From positions 1-64,000 of the forward strand of contig NZ_AUJP01000022.1 in NCBI RefSeq assembly GCF_000424285.1: a DNA stretch of 64,000 bases, read 5' to 3'. Of the stretch, positions 9,244 through 18,917 are shown in pieces; position 1 is the stretch's first letter, and every line of letters starts with the position of its first letter. The position numbers were made by a program, and so were the translations under genes. The notes under the pieces were generated by a model that was given only the letters and a program-made list of their open reading frames with translations, was not told the origin of the DNA and searched no databases. Origin of the DNA: Butyrivibrio sp. MB2005. Lineage in GTDB: Bacteria; Bacillota; Clostridia; Lachnospirales; Lachnospiraceae.

Positions 9244-10713
9244 ATGGAAAACTTAAATGTAAATAATTCAGATAAAAATAATGTATATCACAAGGCCAAA
9301 ACCTGGCAGATAATTCTTTTTGCCTGCAACGGACTTGTGGGTATGAGCCTATATTCACTGATCGGCCTCGCCAGCTATTCAGCCAATGTGGGCTATGGAA
9401 TCGCAACTGTAGCGGTTGGCGGAATCCTAACATTTACCAGAATTTTAGATGCTATAACAGATCCTCTACTGGCATTTGTCTACGACAGAGTTAATACCAG
9501 ATGGGGAAAAATCAGGATACTTATCGTCGCAGGCTGGATTATTGAGGCTATCGCACTTTTCTGCATGTTCAGCGGCTTTTCCAGTAAGGGTCACGGCCTT
9601 GCAACCTTTGTGGGATTTTACATACTTTATGTAATCGGCTATACCATGACTAACATGACAGCGCTTACGGTACCGAATTTACTTACCAATGATCCCAAGC
9701 AAAGACCTACTATCGGTGTATGGCAGACAGTATTTAATTATCTTGTTCCTATTACACTTAGTATTGCCCTCAATGTAATACTTCTTCCGAAATTCGGCGG
9801 AACCTACAACCAGGCCTATCTCTCAGCTGCATGCATTCTAACTCTTGCAGTATCAGCACTTGGAGTGGTGCTTGTATGTATCGGTGTGTCTGAATACGAT
9901 AAACCTGAAAACTTTAAAAACATTACAGCAAACAAAGAAGAAAAGCTCAGTATTAAGGATATGGTCAGTGCAGTTAAGGAAAATAAACCTTTTCAGTGCT
10001 ATATAGTTGCTGCAGCATCAGATAAAATTGCGCAGCAGGTTGCAAGTCAGTCAATTGTGGGAACACTACTTGCAGGAATCGTAATCGGAAATATGGGACT
10101 GTCAACAATACTTAATATGATAGCTATTTTGCCTGCAATTTTATTTGCCGTATTTGGCGCTCGATATGCAGGAAATCACGGAAATAAAGAATCCATTACA
10201 ACCTGGACCTGGGCATGCATGGGAATTTCTGCGGGACTTATAGCTTTCTTTGGAGTAATTGATCCTCATCACATCGCAACCTTTGGACCCATGATGATAA
10301 TTTACGTTGCTTTAACACTTATTCTTAACGGAGCAAAGATGTGCGTAACCACAGCAAATTCGGCATTTGTATCAGACCTTATTGATTATGAGCTGGACAG
10401 AACCGGTAAATTTATCCCTGCTGTAATGACAGGAACCTACAACTTAATTGATAAGATTGTTTCTGCTTTTTCAGTAGTTATCGCAACAGGCGCAGTTGCT
10501 CTTGTGGGTTACACACAGACTCTACCTCAGCCGGGAGACCCGCTGACAAGATCAATTTTTTGGATGACAATGTTTTTGCAGTACGGCCTTGCCATGATCG
10601 GCTGGATCTGTACCATCGTTGCCATGAGAAAATGCGACCTCACAAAGGAAGAAATGGTTAAGGTACAGCACAGGATTTCTGAGAAAAAGAAGGCAGCAAA
10701 AGAGTGTGCCTGA
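9244..10713 (+). CDS. GPH-family sugar:cation symporter
   Basis: A 489-aa, about 12-helix transporter of the glycoside-pentoside-hexuronide:cation family (MFS superfamily, MelB/XynB/YicJ-like). Family marks are the early D-A-I-T-D-P-L segment, then R-x-N-T-R-W-G-K-I-R in the first cytoplasmic loop, and D-L-I-D-Y-E in the second half. It imports an oligosaccharide or glycoside with Na+ or H+. Flanked by cytoplasmic glycosidases, so it probably brings in a rhamnose/galactose-containing fragment. GGAGG lies upstream of the start, 33 bases after the GH2 stop. Confidence 0.9.
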   Translation: MENLNVNNSDKNNVYHKAKTWQIILFACNGLVGMSLYSLIGLASYSANVGYGIATVAVGGILTFTRILDAITDPLLAFVYDRVNTRWGKIRILIVAGWIIEAIALFCMFSGFSSKGHGLATFVGFYILYVIGYTMTNMTALTVPNLLTNDPKQRPTIGVWQTVFNYLVPITLSIALNVILLPKFGGTYNQAYLSAACILTLAVSALGVVLVCIGVSEYDKPENFKNITANKEEKLSIKDMVSAVKENKPFQCYIVAAASDKIAQQVASQSIVGTLLAGIVIGNMGLSTILNMIAILPAILFAVFGARYAGNHGNKESITTWTWACMGISAGLIAFFGVIDPHHIATFGPMMIIYVALTLILNGAKMCVTTANSAFVSDLIDYELDRTGKFIPAVMTGTYNLIDKIVSAFSVVIATGAVALVGYTQTLPQPGDPLTRSIFWMTMFLQYGLAMIGWICTIVAMRKCDLTKEEMVKVQHRISEKKKAAKECA

Positions 10714-10737
10714 TATTGAAAATTTAAAAGGATTTTT

Positions 10738-13011
10738 ATGACAGAAAAGATTTTTAAAAATGCAAAATGGATAACGCCGGAGAAGAAGACAGAGCCTGAT
10801 GTAAGGAAAGGCGCAGGATATTTAAGGAAAATCCTGATACTTGAATCCGTTCCGGAAAATGCATTGCTTTTTGCCACGGCCCACGGCCTTTATGAAATAT
10901 CAGTTAACGGAAAAGCTGTTACGAATGCCAGGCTCACACCGGGATGTACAGAGTATAACGACAGACTTATGTACCAGCAATACGACATTGCAGACCTTTT
11001 AAAAGAAGGTGAAAATGAGATTTTCGTTACCTTAGGTGATGGCTGGTACAGAGGCTGCATAGGAATTGACGGAACCAGGAATTTCTTTGGAGAGGATATT
11101 TCTTTTATCTGCGAGGCTATAGACGGAGTAGGAAAAGAGCTCTTTGTAACAGATGAATCCTGGGAAGGCTCAGGGCAGGGGCCCATACTTCTTACAGACT
11201 TAGAGCTTGGCGAAAACTATGATGCAAGACTTGAGGATATACAGGAATGGAGCCCTGTGAGGACCTTGGATTTTGATATGGAAAATCTGGTTCCGCAGGA
11301 CGCTCCCTACATTCTGGAGCATGAGATTTTTGAAGGAAAACTCATAAAAACATCTGCCGGTGAGGACGTTTATGACTTTTCACAGAACCTGGCAGGATAC
11401 ACGGAAATTATGATTGAGAATGCTGTGGCCGGCCAGACTATTACTCTAATCCATGGCGAAACGCTGGATGAAAACGGAAATTTTACCATAGCGAATTTTC
11501 AGCCGGGAGACCGAAATAAAGCAGGCGGAATCAAGCAGGAAATTAACTATATCTGCAAGGATGGTAGAAACGAGTTTAAGCCTCATTTTTCAATATTTGG
11601 ATTTCGTTATGCAAAAATCGTAACGGATATTCCTCTCCAAAACATAAGCATTCGAAGCATCGCTGTTTACTCTGATATGAGAGAAACAGCGGACTTTGAG
11701 TGCTCAGATGAAGCTGTAAACAAGCTTTTTAAAAACAGCAAATGGAGCATGAAATCCAACTTCTGCGATATTCCAACGGACTGTCCCACCAGGGAAAGAG
11801 CCGGCTGGACCGGTGATGCCGGAGTTTTTGTAAAGACCGGATCCTATCTTATGGACTGCGAGGGTGTTTATCGCAACTGGCTTTCCAGTGTCAGGTTTAA
11901 CCAGCATTCTGACGGCAAGATGGCATATATCAGTCCAAGAAATGGTGTGCCCGGGAGAATTGCAGAAATGTTCTCCGCATCGGTGGGCTGGGGCGATGCT
12001 TCGGTCATTGTTCCTTACTTTTTATATAAGAAATCGGGAGATGTATCTATCCTTTCAGAAAACTACGAAATGATGAAGGCATGGGTAGGCTTTCTTGAGA
12101 AAAGAGCCGGCAAAAGCAAGCTAAAGAACCGTTTTGGCAAAAATCCCTACAGAAAATTCATCATAGATACAGGCATGGATTACGGTGAATGGTGCGAGCC
12201 CGGAACGGATGTTATGAAGACCCTGGCAGCGGCATTTAGAGATGGCCAGCCGGAAGTGGCAACAGCATATTTTTCATATTCATCAAGATTGTTATCAGAG
12301 ATTGCATGTACCCTCGGTAAGACAAATGACGCAGGCTATTACAGGGATTTGTCTGATAAGGCAAGAGATGCGTACAGGTATCTTGTTTTAAAGGATGGTC
12401 ATATTCACTCAGAGAGACAGTGTGAATATGTAAGACCCCTGGCTTTTGGACTTCTTGGAGAGGACGAAGAGAAAAATGCAGCGGAGGATTTAAACAGGCT
12501 GGTAATTGATAATGGATATCATTTAAACACCGGTTTTCTTTCCACGCCTTTCCTCTGCGAAGTTTTGGCAAAGCATGGATACGTGGATACTGCATATAAG
12601 CTTCTTTTACAGCGCACATATCCATCCTGGCTTTATTCCGTTGAAAAAGGTGCAACGACCATCTGGGAGACCTGGGATGGCATAAGAGAAGATGGCACCG
12701 TTCACGATTCGCTAAATCATTATTCCTACGGAGCAATTTCCGGGTGGCTGATATCAGGAGTTTTGGGAATAAATTACGCACATGATGCAGTAATTATCGA
12801 ACCTTTTCCCAGTAAACAATTATCCTTTGCGAAGGGATATTTTGATTCACCTAAAGGCATGATAAGAGTAGAATGGAAGTATAATGATAATGATTGTTCT
12901 TTTCATATAGAAATTCCTGACGGAGTAACAGCGAAAATCAGAATACACGGCATGGAAGAAACAGCAGTCTGCGGCGGAAAGTATGACTATACCATCAGTT
13001 TAGGTAATTAG
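10738..13011 (+). CDS. Glycoside hydrolase family 78 alpha-L-rhamnosidase
   Basis: A 757-aa cytoplasmic enzyme, slightly shorter than many family 78 members. N-terminal beta-sandwich domains (with G-D-G-W-Y-R-G near residue 100) precede an (alpha/alpha)6 barrel. The family hallmark C-P-T-R-E-R-A-G-W-T-G-D-A (residues 349-361) supplies the probable general acid Glu353. T-I-W-E-T-W-D (Glu644) supplies the probable general base, followed by N-H-Y-S-Y-G near 660 and a C-terminal sandwich. It releases terminal L-rhamnose, fitting rhamnogalacturonan-type or flavonoid substrates. Starts 24 bases after the symporter gene, inside the same operon. Confidence 0.9.
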   Translation: MTEKIFKNAKWITPEKKTEPDVRKGAGYLRKILILESVPENALLFATAHGLYEISVNGKAVTNARLTPGCTEYNDRLMYQQYDIADLLKEGENEIFVTLGDGWYRGCIGIDGTRNFFGEDISFICEAIDGVGKELFVTDESWEGSGQGPILLTDLELGENYDARLEDIQEWSPVRTLDFDMENLVPQDAPYILEHEIFEGKLIKTSAGEDVYDFSQNLAGYTEIMIENAVAGQTITLIHGETLDENGNFTIANFQPGDRNKAGGIKQEINYICKDGRNEFKPHFSIFGFRYAKIVTDIPLQNISIRSIAVYSDMRETADFECSDEAVNKLFKNSKWSMKSNFCDIPTDCPTRERAGWTGDAGVFVKTGSYLMDCEGVYRNWLSSVRFNQHSDGKMAYISPRNGVPGRIAEMFSASVGWGDASVIVPYFLYKKSGDVSILSENYEMMKAWVGFLEKRAGKSKLKNRFGKNPYRKFIIDTGMDYGEWCEPGTDVMKTLAAAFRDGQPEVATAYFSYSSRLLSEIACTLGKTNDAGYYRDLSDKARDAYRYLVLKDGHIHSERQCEYVRPLAFGLLGEDEEKNAAEDLNRLVIDNGYHLNTGFLSTPFLCEVLAKHGYVDTAYKLLLQRTYPSWLYSVEKGATTIWETWDGIREDGTVHDSLNHYSYGAISGWLISGVLGINYAHDAVIIEPFPSKQLSFAKGYFDSPKGMIRVEWKYNDNDCSFHIEIPDGVTAKIRIHGMEETAVCGGKYDYTISLGN

Positions 13012-13076
13012 TTACGAGCCCCGTATTCGAACGAACTCAGTTAGAAATAGCAAGCAATTATAGAGGAGAAAATGAA

Positions 13077-14888
13077 ATGAGCTACGTTTGCAACCCGATA
13101 AACATCAACTACAGATATCAGTTTAATGCTGACCCCAGAAAGGGCGGAGAAATCCAGATTTGCAGAGAAGCTGCGGATCCGTCCATGATCCTTTTCAAGG
13201 GCAGATACTATATTTTTGCATCCATGACACTGGGAGTATGGGTGTCTGATGATCTTGTAAAGTGGGAAAATCACAGACTTCCTGATGAGCTTCCTTTATA
13301 CGATTATGCTCCGGATGTACGAGTAATGGGAGATTACGTATATTTTTGCGCATCAAAAAGAGATGAAAACTGCGACCGCTTCAGAACGAAGGATATTCTG
13401 AACGGACCCTATGAGAAAATTCCCGGCAACTTCCCTTACTGGGATCCCAATCTTTTCATAGATGATGATGGAAAAGTGTATTTTTACTGGGGCTGCTCCA
13501 ATACAGAGCCCATTTACGGATGCGAGCTTGACCCTGAAACCATGCTTCCAAAGGGCGAGAAAGTGCCTATGCTTGAGGGACATCCCACAGAGTATGGCTA
13601 TGAGAGAGTTGGAGAGGATAATTCTATTTTTCCTGCTTCACAAGAGGAAATTGAGAAGGGATTTCAGGGCTTTCTTGCTATGCAGAACACCACGGAAGAT
13701 CAGATTCCCGATGACCTTAAGCCACTAATCAAGGGTATGTTCTCCAATATGCCCTATATCGAAGGCGCCTGGGTGGATAAGCATAACGGAAAATACTATC
13801 TGCAATATGCATTTGCAGGAACTCAGTTCAATACCTATGGTGATGGCGTTTACGTATCGGATTCGCCCCTTGGCCCCTATAAGCTGGCTGAGAACAATCC
13901 TTATTCCTACAATCCCGGCGGATTTTTACCGGGAGCAGGCCACGGCTCAACCATGGAGGATAAAAGCGGAAATCTCTGGCACACCGCTACCATGAGAATA
14001 AGTGTAAATCACGACTTTGAGAGACGAGTAGGACTTTGGCCTGCAGGCTTTGATAAGGACGGAGAACTGTTCTGCAATCAGAGATACGGTAACTGGCCCT
14101 TTAAAATAAGCGGTGCAAAGCAGGATCCCTGGAAAAATCCGGACTGGTTCCTTCTGAGCTATGGCAAAAAGACAAGCTGCTCATCCGCGCTTTCAGAGAA
14201 TCCTTCAGAAAATGTTACTGATGAGGATGTGCAGACACTATGGCGTCCCGCATCAACAGGCAAGGATGAATGGATTACAGTTGATCTTGGAAACGTATAT
14301 AAAGTAAATGCTGTGCAAATTAACTTTGGCGATGGAAAGCTTGATATTCCTATCCCCGGTGAGATCAGAGGAACCACTCAGGCTCGTTTTATCGATGACA
14401 AGACCTATTGCACCCGCTGGAAAATGGAAGGATCTGTGGACGGCGAAGATTTCTTTGTTTTAGAGGATAAATCAGAAGCAACAACTGATCTGACTCATGA
14501 CCTGGTGGTAATGGAAGAAGGCAGGGAGATAAGATATATCAGAGTTTCTAATATTGAAGTTCCATATGGACAGATTCCCGCTCTTTCCGGCATTCGCGTA
14601 TTTGGAAAAGGCGAGGGCGAGCTGCCAAAAGCTCCTGTTTTCTCTGCAAAAAGAGATTCCGGCATCGATATGAGTGTAAAGATTGAAGCAGGAGATAATG
14701 CTGTAGGCCATGTGATTCTCTGGGGAAGCTCACCTGAAAAGCTTTATCACAGTTGGATGGTTCTTGGAGATGATGCTGTAGGTAGCGAGAAGCGCATAGG
14801 TGCTTTGGTTACCGGAAGAGATTACTATTTGAGAGTAGACAGTTTTAACGAAAGCGGCATTACTGAAGGAGAGGTTACAAAATTATGA
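13077..14888 (+). CDS. Glycoside hydrolase family 43 with C-terminal F5/8 type C (CBM) module
   Basis: A 603-aa enzyme with a five-bladed propeller in residues about 20-350 and the expected acidic triad: Asp34 in E-A-A-D-P-S (base), Asp123 in W-D-P-N-L-F (pKa modulator) and Glu229 in Y-I-E-G-A-W (acid). Residues about 365-515 form a discoidin-like F5/8 C module (W-I-T-V-D-L-G ... R-Y-I-R-V-S-N), then an Fn3-like end. There is no signal peptide, so it acts inside the cell. Family 43 covers arabinofuranosidases, xylosidases and galactosidases; specificity cannot be read here. GAGGAG precedes ATG. The stop overlaps the next start (ATGA). Confidence 0.86.
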   Translation: MSYVCNPININYRYQFNADPRKGGEIQICREAADPSMILFKGRYYIFASMTLGVWVSDDLVKWENHRLPDELPLYDYAPDVRVMGDYVYFCASKRDENCDRFRTKDILNGPYEKIPGNFPYWDPNLFIDDDGKVYFYWGCSNTEPIYGCELDPETMLPKGEKVPMLEGHPTEYGYERVGEDNSIFPASQEEIEKGFQGFLAMQNTTEDQIPDDLKPLIKGMFSNMPYIEGAWVDKHNGKYYLQYAFAGTQFNTYGDGVYVSDSPLGPYKLAENNPYSYNPGGFLPGAGHGSTMEDKSGNLWHTATMRISVNHDFERRVGLWPAGFDKDGELFCNQRYGNWPFKISGAKQDPWKNPDWFLLSYGKKTSCSSALSENPSENVTDEDVQTLWRPASTGKDEWITVDLGNVYKVNAVQINFGDGKLDIPIPGEIRGTTQARFIDDKTYCTRWKMEGSVDGEDFFVLEDKSEATTDLTHDLVVMEEGREIRYIRVSNIEVPYGQIPALSGIRVFGKGEGELPKAPVFSAKRDSGIDMSVKIEAGDNAVGHVILWGSSPEKLYHSWMVLGDDAVGSEKRIGALVTGRDYYLRVDSFNESGITEGEVTKL

Positions 14889-16546
14889 TGAATCACACAA
14901 TTCCTCACATTGAAACAAGAAACAACAAGCAGGTGCTGATAGTTGAAGATAAACCCTTCATTTTACTTGCAGGTGAAGTTCACAATTCAGACTCCTCATC
15001 ACCGAAATACATGGAGGAAATCTGGGATATCGCTGGTCAGCTTGGGATGAACACGCTGCTCCTTCCTGCAACCTGGGAAATGATTGAACCGGAGGAAGGG
15101 TGTTTTAATTTTGAAGTGCCCACAGAGCTTATTAATCAGGCAAGAGAGAGAGGAATGAGGATCGTCTTTCTCTGGTTTGGAAGCTGGAAAAATGCAGAGT
15201 GCATGTATGCTCCAGGATGGGTAAAGCAGGACCTTAAGCGATTCCCCAGAGCTCAGATTGAAAAGGGAAAAAACAAGGCAGGCCGGGCAATTTCGCCTTC
15301 ACTTCCTGTAAAAATCCCTTATACTACACTATCTTATCTTGGAGAAGAGACTGTAAAGGCAGATGCAAAGGCCTTTGCTGCTTTCATGTCTTTCCTTAAA
15401 ACCTATGACGAAGAACAGCAGACTGTTATTGCGGTTCAGGTGGAAAATGAGACAGGACTTCTTGGAGCTTCAAGAGAGGTGTCAGATGCGGCAGATGCTG
15501 CTTTTGAGGCAGCTGTTCCGGAAGCTTTTGCCTCATACATGAGAAGTCATACTGAGACTATGACAGAAGAAATAAGAGAAGCGGTTCTGGCAGGAAAAGA
15601 GCAGGGTAGCTGGAAGGAAGTTTTCGGAGACTGCGCTGATGAAATTTTCTCTGCATATTATGTATCTAAATTCGTAAATACTGTGGCTGAGGCCGGAAAA
15701 AAGGTATATCCGCTTCCCATGGCAGCCAATTGCTGGCTCGATAAGGGTGATAAGCCGGGAACCTATCCTACAGGCGGTCCTATATCCAAGGTTCATGAGG
15801 TGTGGGACTTCTGCGCACCAAATATTGACGTGTATTGCCCGGATATTTACGTACCGCAGTTCAAAGAAGTTTGCGACGAGTATACAAGACGCGGGAATGC
15901 TCTTTTCATTCCGGAGAGTGCAACTCACGGCTACGCCGCTCCAAGACTTTGCTATACAGTAGGGCACTATCACGCTATGTGTTATTCGCCCTTTGGCTTT
16001 GACGATATTGGTAAGCCATTTACTGCAGTGCAGGCCTTTTTATTTGGAATGGACGTAACTGATCCGGCCTTGAAAACACCTCAGAATTTCGAAGAATATG
16101 CGGCTTACGGTCAGATTTTAAAGGAAATGATGCCCATGCTTGCAGAAGCCTACGGCACTGATTGCCTGCAGGCCGTTTCAGCGGAAACAGATTCTCCCGC
16201 ACCTGCTGCGGATGGGAATCCCTTCGGGGCTCTACCGGCCACTATGAATTTTGGCTCATTTAGCGTAAGCGTAACCTTCAAAAGTCCAGTAAATCCACGC
16301 TCAGACGGAGCATGTCTCTGCCTTAAAGTAAGCGATAATGAATGCTGGGTAGTAGGAAACGCCTGCGGAATTTCCTTGAATTCGGCAAATCCTGATGTTC
16401 CAAACCTGGATTTTTTAGAGGTTACTGAAGGATGCTTTGAAAAGGGCAGATGGATTCCAGGCCGCAGATTAAACGGCGATGAGGCGGCACAGATGTCCAT
16501 GAGCAGTCCCAGTGTTTGGCATATTAGATTTTTTACCTATGAATGA
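14885..16546 (+). CDS. GH35-like beta-galactosidase (DUF5597-type)
   Basis: A 553-aa cytoplasmic TIM-barrel hydrolase. The opening L-L-A-G-E-V-H-N-S followed by W-D-I-A-G-Q-L-G-M-N-T-L is the family 35 pattern. Probable acid/base is Glu189 in I-A-V-Q-V-E-N-E, and probable nucleophile is Glu344 in L-F-I-P-E-S. The C-terminal about 150 residues are a beta domain resembling the DUF5597 extension. A beta-galactosidase acting on oligosaccharides is likely. Translationally coupled to the GH43 gene by a 4-base ATGA overlap. Confidence 0.8.
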   Translation: MMNHTIPHIETRNNKQVLIVEDKPFILLAGEVHNSDSSSPKYMEEIWDIAGQLGMNTLLLPATWEMIEPEEGCFNFEVPTELINQARERGMRIVFLWFGSWKNAECMYAPGWVKQDLKRFPRAQIEKGKNKAGRAISPSLPVKIPYTTLSYLGEETVKADAKAFAAFMSFLKTYDEEQQTVIAVQVENETGLLGASREVSDAADAAFEAAVPEAFASYMRSHTETMTEEIREAVLAGKEQGSWKEVFGDCADEIFSAYYVSKFVNTVAEAGKKVYPLPMAANCWLDKGDKPGTYPTGGPISKVHEVWDFCAPNIDVYCPDIYVPQFKEVCDEYTRRGNALFIPESATHGYAAPRLCYTVGHYHAMCYSPFGFDDIGKPFTAVQAFLFGMDVTDPALKTPQNFEEYAAYGQILKEMMPMLAEAYGTDCLQAVSAETDSPAPAADGNPFGALPATMNFGSFSVSVTFKSPVNPRSDGACLCLKVSDNECWVVGNACGISLNSANPDVPNLDFLEVTEGCFEKGRWIPGRRLNGDEAAQMSMSSPSVWHIRFFTYE

Positions 16547-16562
16547 TAGTAATGAGGTTTTT

Positions 16563-17462
16563 ATGAACGAAGAACAACGTGCAGGTTCTGATTTTTCCGG
16601 AGCAGCTGCATGTCCTGTAAAAAAGGGCGTGCAGCAGATAATGCTTGGAAGAGTATGCAAAAATCACGATACCACTCTTGATGCTCTAAGAAGGATTAAG
16701 GCTGCAGGCTATGATTACATAGAGCTCAATGATTTCATGGTTCAGAAGTCTTCTTTGATAGTAAAGCTTCTGACAAGCTTTGGAGGCATGAGTATCGGAA
16801 ACAGCGGAAATCATGACTGGCACAGGCTGATTTCTGAAAGTGGTATGCTGGTCAGTAGCCTCAATTCTAATCTTGGCGCTGTAGAGAACGATCCTGCCAC
16901 AATTGCTGAGCTTGCAAAAAGCTTTGGCACTGACGTTGTGGTGATTACCGGAATGTACAGGTTTGATTACAGCGATAATACCGAAGTTGAGAAGCTGGCA
17001 GAGCGGCTGAACTGTGCAGGAAAAGCACTAAAGGATCAGGGCATAAAGCTTTTGTATCACAATCACAACAGTGAGTTGCAAAAGGTGAGATATGGCGTAA
17101 CTGCATACGACGTACTTATAGAAAAAACAGACCCGGAGTATGTGAATTTTGAGCTTGATACCTATTGGATGACAGATGGCGGAGCAGATGTGTATGCCAT
17201 CATTGATAAGCTTGGGCCCAGACTTAGATTCTGGCATATTAACGACAGGGGAAACAGAGAAAAAGGGCCCTATATGACGCCAATTCTAAAGGAAAATCCT
17301 ACAGAGCTGGGCTATGGAAATATGAATCTTGAAGGTATTTCATGCGCAGTTAAGAAATGCGGCATTGAAGCTGTAATCTTGGAAACTCACATGAACTGGA
17401 TTCAAAATGATCCTGTAAAAAGCGCTGAAGTAAGCGCAGAATTTATAAAAACGCATTTTTAA
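16563..17462 (+). CDS. Sugar phosphate isomerase/epimerase-like TIM-barrel protein
   Basis: About 299 aa, xylose-isomerase-like TIM barrel (AP endonuclease 2 family). Metal-site motifs are present: L-L-Y-H-N-H-N-S-E, V-N-F-E-L-D-T-Y-W, F-W-H-I-N-D-R and V-I-L-E-T-H-M-N-W. Members act as isomerases/epimerases, or as 3-keto-glycoside processing enzymes; which applies is unclear. ATG 16563 has GAGG five bases upstream; in-frame upstream ATGs (16512, 16539) would overlap the preceding gene. Last gene of the operon, followed at once by a terminator. Confidence 0.82.
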   Translation: MNEEQRAGSDFSGAAACPVKKGVQQIMLGRVCKNHDTTLDALRRIKAAGYDYIELNDFMVQKSSLIVKLLTSFGGMSIGNSGNHDWHRLISESGMLVSSLNSNLGAVENDPATIAELAKSFGTDVVVITGMYRFDYSDNTEVEKLAERLNCAGKALKDQGIKLLYHNHNSELQKVRYGVTAYDVLIEKTDPEYVNFELDTYWMTDGGADVYAIIDKLGPRLRFWHINDRGNREKGPYMTPILKENPTELGYGNMNLEGISCAVKKCGIEAVILETHMNWIQNDPVKSAEVSAEFIKTHF

Positions 17463-17486
17463 GCGCCGGGTTACCGGCGTTTTCCC
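17463..17486 (+). terminator. Rho-independent terminator of the glycan operon
   Basis: Perfect CGCCGG/CCGGCG stem (17464-17469 with 17474-17479), GTTA loop, then TTTTCCCTTTC. It directly follows the stop codon of the isomerase-like gene and closes the 6997-17462 operon. Confidence 0.85.
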
Positions 17487-17503
17487 TTTCATTTACTACA
17501 TTC

Positions 17504-17618
17504 ATGAATCTCCGATTCATGGGTGTATGACATTTGATGGACAAGGGCGTTTATAATTTAACCATGAACTGACAAACAGTTTTGCACCAGGTGTGGACTA
17601 AAATAGCTGCACCTGGTG
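17504..17618 (+). promoter_or_regulatory. Regulatory region of the sensor kinase gene with two dyads
   Basis: ATGAATC/GATTCAT (17504-17520, 3-bp spacer) is followed by a possible promoter (ATGACA 17527-17532, 19 bases, TATAAT 17552-17557). CACCAGGTG (17585-17593) and CACCTGGTG (17610-17618) then form a perfect 9-bp hairpin with a 16-base loop, 22 bases before the kinase start. Followed by only TTT, the hairpin is more likely a leader structure or protein-binding site than a strong terminator. Confidence 0.45.
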
Positions 17619-17639
17619 TTTCTGTGATAAAGTAATTAC

Positions 17640-18911
17640 ATGGTAACTTATATGAATGATCCAAATACACAAACAATAATGGTGCTTAATTTGGCACTTA
17701 TAGCGCAGCTCGTTGGCGTTTCACTGGCTGTTATGCTCGATCCCTATATCAAAAAGGAGAATAGGTATAGGGTTTATGCAATTGTTGCTATCGTTGCTTT
17801 TTTAATTTTTGAGCCACAGTTCAGTATAGATTTCGCTGATGTTTTTTATAAAAACAATCTGCCTTTTTGGCTTACGTTAACAACATCTGTCAGCTACGTA
17901 CTTCGTGCAATAACGCTGTACCTTTTTATCAGATTATCCGGGATTAACTGGGGTAAAAAATTCCTCTACGGAGTTTTGATTGTCAATGCGGCCATCTGCT
18001 TTACAGCCTTCTTTAAGCCCTGGGTTTTTGCCTTCGCAGAAGACGGTTCCTGGTGCAGAGGGCCCCTTGGTTATGAGCCTTTTATTGCCAGTGCCATTCT
18101 GATTGTTGTTCTTGTGGTAGGCGCTTATAAACGTTATAAGGGACATCGCCGGGCAGAAAACTTTGTGCCGCTTGTTATTTCGCTGTTCGTTGTAGGTGCG
18201 GTTTATCTGGATCTATCGATGAATTTCGGTCCCCGCGTTTCGTTTCTTACAGTGGCAATGGCTGAAAGTACCGTATTTTTCTATATCTGGCTACACCTTC
18301 AGTTTGTCCGTGAGCATGAGGACGCACTAAAAGCAGAGCAGAGAATCAGGATCATGATGTCACAGATTCAGCCCCACTTTTTGTTTAATGCGCTGTCCAC
18401 AATTCAGGCATTGACTGAGACAGACCCTGAACGTGCATCGAAGGTTATAGAAGAATTCGCTATGTATCTGCGTCAGAATATCCATTCCCTTAATCAGGAA
18501 TCCCTTATTCCTGTAAAAAAGGAAATTGAGCACACCAGAGTTTACTCCGATATTGAGCAGGTAAGATTCCCGTCCATCAGGATTGATTATGATATTGAGG
18601 ATGAAGATTTCATGATTCCTCCTCTTACGATTCAGCCTATGGTTGAAAACGCAATACGTCACGGCGTCAGAGGAAATAAGCACGGATGGGTATCCGTCGA
18701 CACCTACAGGGACGGGGATGACCATGTTATTTCCATTCGTGATAACGGTACGGGCTTCGATGTGGATGAGATGATAGAAGCCACAAAAAACGGCGATCAC
18801 ATCGGACTAAGAAATGTTCGAGACAGGGTAATAAACATGACAGGAGGTACTTTCTCCATAGAAAGCGTGATCGGAGAAGGAACGTCCATAACCATAAAGA
18901 TACCGGGGTAA
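17640..18911 (+). CDS. LytS/YesM-type sensor histidine kinase
   Basis: A 423-aa membrane kinase. The first about 220 residues contain six to seven hydrophobic helices with little extracytoplasmic sequence. The His_kinase domain follows with the phosphorylation motif Q-I-Q-P-H-F-L-F-N (His246), then an HATPase domain (N box V-E-N-A-I-R-H-G; G boxes D-N-G-T-G-F and H-I-G-L-R-N-V). The signal is unknown. No strong ribosome-binding site is visible at ATG 17640 or at the in-frame ATG 17652. It is six bases upstream of its response regulator and close to the GH115 gene, which may be a target. Confidence 0.88.
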   Translation: MVTYMNDPNTQTIMVLNLALIAQLVGVSLAVMLDPYIKKENRYRVYAIVAIVAFLIFEPQFSIDFADVFYKNNLPFWLTLTTSVSYVLRAITLYLFIRLSGINWGKKFLYGVLIVNAAICFTAFFKPWVFAFAEDGSWCRGPLGYEPFIASAILIVVLVVGAYKRYKGHRRAENFVPLVISLFVVGAVYLDLSMNFGPRVSFLTVAMAESTVFFYIWLHLQFVREHEDALKAEQRIRIMMSQIQPHFLFNALSTIQALTETDPERASKVIEEFAMYLRQNIHSLNQESLIPVKKEIEHTRVYSDIEQVRFPSIRIDYDIEDEDFMIPPLTIQPMVENAIRHGVRGNKHGWVSVDTYRDGDDHVISIRDNGTGFDVDEMIEATKNGDHIGLRNVRDRVINMTGGTFSIESVIGEGTSITIKIPG

Positions 18912-18917
18912 AATTAT

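Noticed and set aside
12236..12781. 181-codon antisense frame inside the GH78 gene
   Set aside because: Opposite strand of conserved catalytic motifs; no domain, no ribosome-binding site.
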